A model generated the notes under the pieces. It worked only from the letters and a program-made list of their open reading frames with translations. It ran no database searches and was not told the origin of the DNA. A stretch of 64,000 nucleotides of DNA from Ciona savignyi (taxonomy: Eukaryota > Chordata > Ascidiacea > Phlebobranchia > Cionidae): assembly GCA_000149265.1 (NCBI GenBank), contig CH003330.1, positions 63,442 to 127,441 on the forward strand, written 5' to 3'. Shown here piece by piece: positions 16,601 to 27,081 of this stretch; position 1 is the first letter of the stretch, and each line of letters opens with the position of its first letter. The position numbers were made by a program, and so were the translations under genes.

Positions 16601-19104
16601 CTGTTTCAGCTTGCGGTTGCTTAGTCAGCGCAACGGGCCAAAGGGTGGTGACTGTTGCCCTTGTGTGTACTTTGGTTACCAGCGTGAAAGGGAATTAAAT
16701 GAAGCTTAAACTTTCCAAGTTTATGCTCCTGTGGAAAATTTAATCATCCAATGCTAAATCTGTCAAATAAAGACTGTACCGCCCAAAGCGTACATTTAAC
16801 CACCACCACTCACAAATTGCTCTTGCCCTTTTCCGGTATTTTTACTTAAATGTAGCCTTACCGCTCGCATTTTGAGGTTTGTCGTTAAGCTAATTTCGAA
16901 AAATGATGTTTTGCTGGCGGCAGTACACTATATTTTGCTAAGTGTTTATAATGACTACTGGTATCGGTACGGAATACAGTAGTGAAATATCACACTTGTT
17001 TTGGCAGGTCCGTCAAAAGGAAGCGGTCTCCAAAATTAATCGACAACCCACAAAGATATTTAAAGAGGCGACAATTGAACTTAATTATGATCCGTCTTAT
17101 CCGTGAGAAGGGATGTCGAGCAGTTACGCCGTGTTACCACCACTAATTTGCGGCCTTTCCGACTTTCCACTCTCAGCAGACTTCAAATTACTGCTCAGCG
17201 AAAGCACAAGGCATGATTTATAGGGCGAGGCTGCTGCTGTACCAAACGGTAACATGAGTGCTGCTTCATGTGACATCACAGTGGAATTCTCGACCGAACA
17301 AAACATATTATTACGTCCATTGTAGTCGGTTGTTTTGAAATAATTTTGTACTTGACTTTACCATACTTCTTAACTTACTGGAGACATGGATAATGGATAT
17401 GTATAGTTCACATTGATAAATAAAAACCGAAGAATTACGTTGGACGTTTGTCCTTTTGACTGGAGATGTGACTGTATGTTTACTAGGAGAAAACAAAATC
17501 GCAATATAAAGAAATGCCGGTAGGAAAATTATGCAATACCGACCTAGCACATCTATTACCGGCTCGAACTGCTGTTTGCAGGTGGCTCCGGTCAATACAG
17601 CTGATTAAGTCGCGAAACTGTACAATCCATTTCGTTTCCACACACCTGGCATTTTAACTACGTTTTTTATTCAAAATAATTATTTTAGTTGCTATTTTTT
17701 AGAAGAAATGTACATAGTTCGATCAATCAAATCCTTCTTATTGTGCGGTCTTGTTTGGTTCTGTCAGATACAGCTGGCTTTGTGATGTGGGTTAACCTCA
17801 GCGCACTGTCTGAAAATTACCTGGGCTGACCAATATTTACACCAATAACAAATTTAACGATTTTTTATTTTAATGAACTCTGTTTTACCACAATAGTTTG
17901 TTGGCTATTTCACAATCGGGCGAAATGGTCTCAATCAAGGTGCTTAAAGGGCGGTTCTTGCTCCCACTGGTTATAACTAGGATGGAAACTTGTTCATTCC
18001 TGTGAAAAGGGAAATGCTGTTGAAGCAGTTAACAGGCTACCTCGCGGCCACTGTCGGGTTACAAGGGGATATGACATTGTGTTGTATACAATTTAGTATT
18101 CTGTTTTTATTTAACCAATCAATCTACTCGAGATATGTGACGCCCGGTAAGTGCCTTAAATAATGACCTAACTAATATATAGTTTACTTTCGATCTAACT
18201 TTAGTTTCGTTAGCGTTCTAATTGACTGATGAGCTAACCGGCGGGACGATTTATATCGCAAGGCGTATGTCGTGTGCATTTCTAGTTACCCCGATTGCAA
18301 CACATGCGACCGCTTTTCAAGTCGTTCCATCGAAAACAAAGTCATGGTACACGCGGTATCTTTGGTACATAACCTTCATCGGTGCAGTAGGGACCGCTTT
18401 TTCTACTTCAGATTGAAGAATATTATTTTAAGTACCCTGCGTTTATAATCCAAATCTCACAACAGTATTCTTGAGGGCGGAGATAAATATCAAGCAGTAA
18501 TACTTTGTATACAAAGTAAAGATGTAATCTTGTAACGCTAGTTATTACTGAAAACACGAGGTAGTAATTAAATAAGGAGGAGGCGTTCTTTTTACACACG
18601 GATTGTTTCTAAAACCACATTTTATAAATTAGTGTGTAAATAATAAGAGTTTAAACCCGTAAATAAAACAAATGTTTTCAAATAGCAAAGGAAAGTACAC
18701 AAACAAGTTTTAATGCTAATTCGGTGGTCTTTTAATGGCTCGTAACTTATATTATCCATAAATGTTGCATTTGCCATACTTCAACAACTATACCATGCAT
18801 TCACTCGTTTTACAACATAATAAGCCAGTGCCGTATGGTTTTTTCCATCTTGTTTATTAAACTGAGAAATGACGAAAGGCGACACCACTAATTCCGGGAT
18901 GTGTCAATCTGTATTGAGGGCTTCCCTCTTACAATGCTTTTTCTGCGAAGCATTGTGCAATCGACCGTTTTCGACAGATGATGCTTCGGCGTTTGCTGCA
19001 ACGTTTATCCGGCGGCGGGGGATTAAAACACTCCCGATTCTACAAAGGAAATCGGCTGCTTCTCTTTTGTGTTGTGTTCTCTGTGTATTAGGAAACCGCG
19101 TGGT

Positions 19105-19217
19105 CACGTGGGTGCTGTAGTCACGAGAGAGCCACGTCGTTCAGAATGACGTCATTAATGTTTGATGACTGGTTACTCCAGGAAGTCCGCTAGTCTAAGC
19201 GCGTGTGTTTATATATA
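19105..19217 (+). promoter_or_regulatory. Candidate promoter: E-box, CRE and TATA cluster
   Basis: Within 113 bases lie CACGTG (19105-19110), a perfect CRE/ATF palindrome TGACGTCA (19147-19154) and TATATATA (19210-19217) followed by GCCGGCGG. CRE plus TATA is the usual arrangement in immediate-early promoters. The next plus-strand gene is the IER-like gene, whose ATG follows a strong acceptor at 20724-20725, implying an upstream leader. The link between the two is inference. Confidence 0.35.
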
Positions 19218-20748
19218 TTGCCGGCGGAATGACTGTTGCCCAGTACCCGAGAATACGTGTGCTGAGTAGGCTCCAGACAGCAACGCTTGCACTTATTGCT
19301 AATTAGCTAAATTTAGCGCCTGTCGATCAAACAAGCCACGAATAGAACGTCATGAAATATCACATTTATTTAATCCACACACAAATCTTAGTTCAGGCAG
19401 CTTTTAGACGATATAGGTTTAGATCAGCATAACAATACTGAGGCCTCTTGGTCGCTTTTGAACCTTTTTTCCTTTGAGATTATGAATAATTTAGAGCTGG
19501 TATTTTGGGCACGGAAATTTACCTATCTCTTCAATTGAATTTCGGATAGAAGGATCTTTCTTGTCGTATATTTCCTAATTGGTAATCTCGTGAATTAAAC
19601 GTTCAAGGTAAAATTGCTGGTTTCGAGCATACCGGTTCTCTGTTATTGAAGGTCATTGTGAAAGTTCGTTTACGTGAGTCTGGTTATTTTCATCACTGCG
19701 CTTCGAGAACGACCTTCAGTAGTAATTGCCTTAGTGAAGGATAGATTGCATAATGCGACTCTCCAGCACTTCGCGGATGACGTGCTGGGCGGTTGAACAA
19801 ATTGGAATTGTGTGATGGAAAGTCGCACAAGAAACAGTTGTTGTTTAACAGATGGAACTCATTCAAACTTTGTCGAAGACAAGGCCTCAAAACAAAGGGG
19901 AATTCTCAGTCAAAACAAAGTCGGCTGAAAGAAAGCGCGCATGGTGCCGCACACACAATTCGCTTTGTTGTTTCCTTTTGTTCGTCTCGCTGAAAAGAAA
20001 CAGGGCACTTCCCCCGTTGTATGTCGTAATAATGCACTCAAAGGATAGATGGTACTTCGGGTTCGAGTGCTCGAAAATAAACATTAAGAGACTCTCGGTG
20101 ACGTAACAGTAGGCTTTGTGATGGACTTGGAACGGCTTTCGGCGCGAGGATTAGCCGCTCCATAGATCAATATTCAGCGGGAGAAAGAAAGAAACAAAAC
20201 AAGAGATTACGTGAGTCGAATCGATTGTGCGCTAATAAAGCCGATAGTAGTCTCCTCAAAGAGAAAGAGGGAGAAAAAAGCGAACAAAATAAAGGAAAAA
20301 GGCAAACATGGTTCACATTTTTGTGGCCTCGTGGTCATAAGTCCTAGTATTCATATATTACTGAAAGGCAGATCGATTTAGTCATGGGAAACAGTTTAAT
20401 CTGGTGTTAAAAACAGCGGATTTAACTCGGTTAATAGCTCTTTTAAGAAGAAACGCTGGCACTGCTTATTAAACTGGCATTATCTCAGAACAGTCAGTTT
20501 GACTAGCACTGTCAATGATTTAGCCTGTAGTTTAGGTATAACAAGTAGGCTACAGTAGACCTAAGACGGCTGTACGTTTAAATGGAATATTACTATTTTG
20601 GATGTGTACGCCAGTGAAACAGTCAGTATGTTTGTTTTAAATGCGACTATTAAAGCCTGAGCGCGAAGTCTATAACAAACTGTTCTACATCTTGCTTACC
20701 TGTTAATGTGTTTCTCTGTCTACAGATAGAAAACATAAAACTAGCACA

Positions 20749-23700
20749 ATGTTATTAGACATGGACGCTGAATTACAACATTTAATAAACATTTCTATGG
20801 ATAAGATGACATCGGGAGCCAGTTCCGATTTGACCGGGCGCGGCGGTCGAAAATCCCGTGCGATGGACCTTCGCAAAGCCCTGCTTGTAGCGCACGTTTT
20901 ACAAGAAGTGCGATGTGCATATTTAGATGAAGACTACCAAATTGTAGCAAATACCCTAACGGACATTCACTCAGAGAAATACTCAAAAGACCACGAAACT
21001 GAATACGAATATAGCACTGTGAAAGAAGTCAACGAAAGGTGTATTCAAGGTAAACAATATATTTTTTAATACTTAGTTCCAGTAATCAAGTAAATAGCAG
21101 GAATAAATTAAAAAAGAAGCAATTAAAATGTCAAAATTACAGTATTTAAAACACGTCGGCTACATAAACATAATGTATCATTATACTATCAATTATAAAT
21201 AAATTCGGTACAATTTGAATTATTTAATGTGTTAATAGACTTGAAAAATAATTACCAGTATCGAATAAACAAATTTGTCGCAGTTAAAAAGGCGCTAAAC
21301 ACCCCCCGCACTTGTCTATTCCGGTGTACGGCAGCAAGTCCGAGGGTGGGATTTTGCTTACTGTTATTTTCACAGTGGGTTGCTGCAAATGTGCAAACAA
21401 AGTTGCGGTTCAGTATTGTCGGACTACACTCGTTATTGGTAGTGACATGACGCAATTTCCTATGAATAATCCGGGTTATTAAAGGAAACGCTATGACTAG
21501 TATGCTTGTTTCTCGTTTCGGTGGCTGACGGCCAAGCAACTGATCACGTACGCAGTTAGTGACCTGTCCGTTTCTTGCCTTGTACAGGAGTAGGTTTCAC
21601 TAGAATATGACAGGATGTAAAATAAACTACGCACCATTGACGCATATATATCCCTTGCCGCGCTAATTCACACATATGTTTCGTGTTATTGGAAAGTAGG
21701 CGACATAATACTTTGTTTTTGTACTATTTAATTCGCTCTTTTAAAGGCATGTTGTGTAACGGTAAAAGGAACCGATTCGCAGGAATTTTGCCACGTAATT
21801 GGATTTTCTCGCAGTTTACAGTATAAAAAAAACTTCTAACGTGTTTTGCGGATCACTGGCCAAGCAGTCAGGGGAAAATCCGGTTCATTTGAGACTATTT
21901 TACGGGGCATGACTAGCGAATTGGGCCGTCTCAGCAATTTGCTATTTTCGGCCTTTCCTCTTTAAATTCCGTTCTCTGTTGATGAATTGTTGTGCGACCA
22001 TGCGAACACAACCCCCGCGGCGCTGCGTGTGTGTGCGGCGCGCGGATCATGTGACTGTGTGTTTATTATTCTCTGGCAGTAGGTCTTCCTCTTTCCTTCA
22101 GGGCTGAGCTGTTTACCATCAAGCATCCATAATTTAAACCCAACCGCCATGGTGAAATCGAACTTGAGCGTGGATTTCTCTTTCTCTCTTCGCCTAAGGC
22201 GCGATTTGGTTCGAAATTTAAGCCTCACAAAAAGCTCTTATCTGTTGTCTGTGGTGTCACAACAAGCGATAAAGAAAGCAAAAAGCGGCGTTTATTTGTA
22301 CACACAGCGATAACGTGAGTGATGCGCGCCAGATATAAACGTCTGCGGTCCGGTCAAGACGAGTTTTTCACTGACTTGGCATCGGGTTGAACTTTTCCGA
22401 TAATATCTCGCCGATTTGCACCGTAATGAGGCTTTCCAAGAACCGACTCAAAAGGTCATTGCGGTCGCTGTAGATTGCTATCGCGCATTAAACGTTTACA
22501 GTATTGCATTGACGAGTTTTTACGAGTGTGTTTAAATTTCTTCACTCGTAGTCCGGTCACTAATTAACCAGAGACTGCGGCGATAGCTCGTCGGTTTGTT
22601 TACTTCATATAAAATAGGTCGCCGGTCGTTCTCTCCGCCGCGAAGATAATAAAACGGCAGATGCCAGGCGACGCCGCTGCTGCACAATCGTAGTAATTCC
22701 CTCAATCAATCTCCTCTTTGTGACGTCACAAAGGGCGCGAAAGGACGGCGCGGGATGATGCAACTGCACGTTGCCACGATGGCAAAAGAGTCGGACGTAG
22801 TAAATTGCCCTTGTCAAGATAATGTCATTTCAATTACCGTCTGCTGAAAGAAAGGCGGCCCACGCATGTCATGTCTGGAGCTAACTACATGCGCTTTTAA
22901 AGACACTAACGTTTACACCATCATTTCAGAATCGCTCTACTTAAGGGAAGACGACATCAAATCGGTCCCCCAAACCTCACCCACTGTGCTCCAGTCGTGC
23001 ATGACGAATTCTGACGTCATGGTGTCCAGAATCGCACAAGTGACCCGGCCAATGGCGGTTTCCATCAATACCAACCACGTGGTGTCCTACCAGAGTCTGG
23101 ATCACCCAACAGAAGGTAGGCAACGACAATTGGCTAATTATATAGTTCATGACGTGCATGAAACAGCTGTCAACTGCAGCTTATTGCAGATACACGTTTT
23201 AAATAAAGGGCAATCGACTGGGCGACACACAAGAGGCCCTGTACAGTACGAGTAATTGCGAATGAGTTTCCTCGTGTAAAGTCCAATAGCAGTAAAAGCA
23301 TGAACGATTATGCGGTTCAAAGTGTATATTGCTTTACAGTGATTGAACGGGAGGTTTTAGTTTATTAGTTTCCACAGTAACTTTATTTTCAATGCGGCTC
23401 GTTAATCATACACCCGACGGTCGTGAACGGTACAATGGAGGTTAATAAACGGCATGGTTGCGTCACAATGATAGTGTGTGGAACAGAATCGGTGTTAATA
23501 AATGTTAAGAATGGACTATATTTACCAAGGCCTTTAAAACCGCTCTATTCAAAGCTAAACTTACTGTATCTTATCCAAATACGCCATAGAGGACGAAACA
23601 CCTTTCTCTATGGTCGTTTTCTCTATTTTCTCTAACCACCTTTCTCTACGTTCTCTTTAAAACCGCCGCGTTTTTCCTTTCGCCAAAAACAATATTGTAC

Positions 23701-24824
23701 GGTCGTCCTGTGATCTATATTTGTATAGGAAAAGTGGCGTGATGCTTAGATCATTGCTAATGAGGGCGTTAATTTTTAAACCGGTAAGTAATCCCTTAAC
23801 GCCGGACCTATTTACCGCTCAAACAAGAATTGGTCTCGCGGCAAACATTTCTTTCAGGGAATTAACGCACCACGTGACGTTTAGCGTGAATAATATGGCG
23901 CGAAAACAGCAAGCGCGCGAACCGGTGGCTCAGTGAACACTTCCTGTCTTCTGCAGCTACTTCCTGTTTTGCAGTAGCATCGAGTGTGGCGTGATCACTC
24001 ACTTCCGCTTATTTGCGATTATATTCATAGCGCTATCCCAGTACACTCATCGTCCAACGTAAAAACGCGATAAACAGACACGAGCTCTGAAAACAACATT
24101 TAAATCAATACGCAAAACTCTCCCGTTCAGTTCTACCTGTAAAGCAAACACGGAAATAGTAATCAAAGAGGAAATATACACACGTGGTCGCCTGTTATTC
24201 TGGTTCGTGGGTAGTATAGAAATACATTCACATCTAATCGACTCCCATATTATTCCAACAGACGATAGCGATCCCATTGTGTGCGAAGAGTTGGAAGTAT
24301 CCTCGTGTTGCGAAGTCGTTTCCAGTGACGAAATCATACCACATGACTCCGAAACCGACGAATACGTGGACGTTGTGAACGTGTCGTGGACCCAAGAAGC
24401 CCCCAAAGTCCCCGACGCCCCAAGCAGTCCCAAACCCTCCTGTCCGTTACCGAGAAAAAAGCGACCTTTACCCAAGGAGTTTTTAGACTCTTCACCGTCA
24501 AAAATTTGTAGAACAAACAATTGTGACGTCACGAGCACAACTACGTCATACACCCCTACTACGAGCACGTCATCAGTGGGACTCGAGAGCAGAACATCTG
24601 TGTCGGTCACCACTGTGTGCTCTTCCATGGGTACCACCAACTCCATTTCTTCGTCTATGACGACACAATGCCCGGTTCTTACGTCATCAGTGTCGGAACG
24701 GCCGAAGGTTGTAGTGCAGATGACGCAATCGTGCGATACGTACCTACCGATCACGTGCACGAGACTATATTTTAACGCGAAGTTGGCTGAACTCACATCT
24801 TTACAGCAAACTGCAGTCGTTTAA
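20749..24824 (+). CDS. IER2/IER5-like immediate early response protein (3 exons)
   Basis: Exons: 20749-21049, 22930-23115 and 24262-24824 (TAA). Junctions are phase 1 and give 349 aa; a second ATG at 20761 would remove four residues. The N-terminus (LINISMDKM, RGGRKS, then LRKALLVAHVLQEVRCAYL) matches the IER box of vertebrate IER2/IER5, where RGG is followed by LHK.LLVS.VLR.AR..YL. The same stretch is also distantly like a SERTA helix. The rest is Ser/Thr- and acid-rich, with a basic run PRKKRPLPKE that would serve as a nuclear localisation signal. IER proteins are growth-factor- and stress-induced nuclear regulators that act with PP2A in vertebrates; that role is by homology only. Vertebrate IER genes are usually intronless, so two coding introns are notable. 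TGACGTCA sites occur at 22721 and 23012. The acceptor TTTCTCTGTCTACAG 23 bases before the ATG suggests a 5' leader intron or spliced-leader site. Confidence 0.6.
22334..22339 (+). promoter_or_regulatory. Possible internal TATA box in intron 1 of the IER-like gene
   Basis: TATAAA sits in a CpG-rich stretch (about 22290-22400) inside intron 1. A perfect CRE, TGACGTCA, lies downstream at 22721-22728 and exon 2 begins at 22930. It could drive an alternative transcript. The evidence is motif only. Confidence 0.2.
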
Positions 24825-25824
24825 TCTTGCTCCGTGCCGGTGCGACTTTAAAAAGGAAAAGTTCCTCGTTTTCGGCGGTTTAACCGCTTGAAAGATTTCA
24901 AAGCGCAAATTCTTTATGGTACAGCGCAAGGTAATAGCCACGCCTGGGTGCATGAATATGCGTTGGGTCTGGATTTTACCTGGCGGGTTTATAGTAGACG
25001 CCGCAGCCGAAAACTTTGGAAATTTCTTTTTCTAGTTTCATGGGTCATATCGTTGTTGTTATTGTTGTTGTTTGGAAAGTTCACTTTACTTCTTTGCACA
25101 ATCATTACCTTGTGTTTTTTGTGGTCAATTTCGCTCGCTTCGCGTAAACGGGTCATTAATTTTTTCTTGGGAAAGTGCAATTTAACAGTTCTATATTTTT
25201 CTAGATTTTTTTCGTTTTTTTTTTCTAGTTACCCCCATTTGATTTGCCGTACGATTTTCTATTTGTTTCGTGTTGACTTGTTCTTTACGTGCGAACATGC
25301 TTTCTTGCACGAATCAAAGACTTGTTCGTTACAGCGACTTAGTCATGAAGACTGTTTATCTTAGTGAAAGCCTGGCCTACCGATTAAGTCGTCTTATTTA
25401 AGACTTTGACAGTTTATGGCAGAAAAGGTTTTAGTGCTTACTGATTACATGCTGGCAGACCGATTAAAACTGCTTCATGTTAATCCCACAAAAGTGATTT
25501 GTTTACACAGAACCATTGATATCCTATACTATAGGACCTGTAGGCTGCTGTTGCAGATTATAATTTAAAAGTTCCCGCCGTTTGGCGAATTCCCAAGTCT
25601 GGGTGAGACACCACACACTCCTGGAAAAATCTGCGAAACAAGTTTTGAGATGTTTTGCATCCATAAACAAGACATTAAAACCAATCTTTTTATGAAAACA
25701 CAAAAGGCTGAAATATGGTTCCGAAAAACAGTTTTATTTATCTTAGTCTATTGCGTCATAACATGAAGTATATATTAAATTTGAACGCTTTGTAACATAT
25801 GTAGCTTAGCCTTATGATCTAGAA

Positions 25825-26269
25825 CAGGGGTTCCCAAACCAGGGGTCGCGACCCAAAATGGGGTCGGAGTGATAAGTAGGTGGGGTCGCAAACAGGTCAT
25901 GGGGTCGGTGGGGTCAGTGAGGTATGGTAATAATGGATGTACAAAACATCTAAGATTTGACAAACCATGTTAAATTTAGCAGTTTGTACCATGGCTTACT
26001 GTAAAACAGGCTTATAGGCATCACTCTAACTAAGTCTGTACTTATGCTATCGAAAATGTAGGTGCTTATTGTGACATCACTGTTTGATTGTTCATAATGG
26101 AATGACACGTTGTTGATTTGCAGAGTTGAATTGTTTGTATGTACTTTGCAGCAAAGATAGTTTGCTATCAGTAGGCTGACAAGTATTGGAATATATATTG
26201 ACCTTGGGTCGCACTGGACACTTGAAAGTTGTCTTTGGGGTCGTCCTGAGAAAAGCTTGGGAACCCCTG
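25825..26269. mobile_element. hAT-type MITE, 445 bp
   Basis: It starts CAGGGGTTCCCAAAC and ends TTGGGAACCCCTG, with ATCTAGAA duplicated on both sides (25817-25824 and 26270-26277). The subterminal GGGGTCGCGACCC motif is typical of hAT non-autonomous elements. No coding capacity is seen. Confidence 0.9.
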
Positions 26270-26892
26270 ATCTAGAAAGACACTTTTGTGTAATTAGTTC
26301 GTTTTCAATAAAAATTTACACCGCACCACGGCGATTTAAAATGGTTAAACATGTACACACACAATCTCGTTGCGCTGCAATCCTTTATTTGTACAGTGTA
26401 GTTTGATTTTACAGTGTCATGTCATTTAAAGTTCCTGTTTTGGTAGCCTGGCTGGATGACCTCTCCTGAACCAATGCTTTGTTACGTCACACACACACAG
26501 AACAAGCCAATCAGTTCCGCTGGGAATAAGCAGCAAAACTGTCTGCAATGCGACTTGGAGAACCTGCAATCAGTTTCGTATGTTATATTTTGTTCAAATA
26601 TCTTTAGCAAAGATACAAAATGTAGCTGGTTAACACGGCTTTGGATATTTTATGGCCGATTTGCATTTTGTAGTTAGTAGAGTTGTGGTTGTTGCACAAG
26701 TTAGCATTTGCAGTTAATTCACAGTTATGAAATAGGGAAACGGCAAATTATAATCGTTAGAAACCAGCCAACAACATTAACACTAAACAAATCACCCGAT
26801 GACGTATATAGAACTAAGGTTGTCTCAACATTATTACGACATATTTGTAGACATTATGCTAAGTTATTTAGTTGGGATAACACGGACACTGC

Positions 26893-27065
26893 CTGAACCC
26901 AGCGGATTAATGAGTTTAACCAAATTAAAGGAATATGTCTATCATATACAACACACTGCAATACCTCCGGTAACCCGACGGTGGGCGTGAGATGATCTGA
27001 CGATTGCCCGTGTGTTAACCCTTCCTGGTTTTTTCATCCACGGGGATAAAGATGAATATCCTATC
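26893..27065 (+). repeat. SINE-A 3' two-thirds
   Basis: Runs from CCCAGCGGATTAATGAG through ACACACTGCAATACCTCC and CCGACGGTGGGCGTGAG to the tail end GATGAATATCC. It lies antisense in the 3' flank of the C-type lectin gene, 17 bases past its proposed stop. Confidence 0.75.
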
Positions 27066-27081
27066 CTTACATTTAGCAGCA

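Larger units (their letters stand above)
12710..20725. other. Gene-poor 8 kb between MRPS12 and the IER-like gene
   Basis: I see no supported coding exon. Open frames here are short, unrelated to families I know and not flanked by matched splice sites. It contains a SINE-B copy (about 13580-13695), weak SINE-A remnants (about 13060 and 17995-18090), an ATTT-rich run near 13800, and a GC-richer, CpG-containing stretch from about 18.9 to 20.3 kb that looks like 5' control DNA for the downstream gene. Confidence 0.5.
24825..27081. other. IER-like 3' flank and intergenic region
   Basis: Up to about 25.8 kb the sequence is non-coding and T-rich, with scattered ATTTA pentamers and a short TTG-repeat (about 25055-25075); it is probably 3' UTR. 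The first clear plus-strand AATAAA is at 26307-26312, beyond the hAT MITE at 25825. A SINE-A copy lies at 26893-27065. No gene is seen between. Confidence 0.4.

Noticed and set aside
18869..19120. 83-aa frame and its antisense 67-aa partner in a GC-richer stretch
   Set aside because: Both strands are open, neither resembles a protein family, and the stretch overlaps the candidate promoter; better explained as CpG-rich control DNA.
24047..24796. 249-aa open frame on the minus strand
   Set aside because: It lies antisense to the third exon of the IER-like gene, which has the correct splice phase and low-complexity acidic coding; the antisense frame shows no domain and begins in intron.
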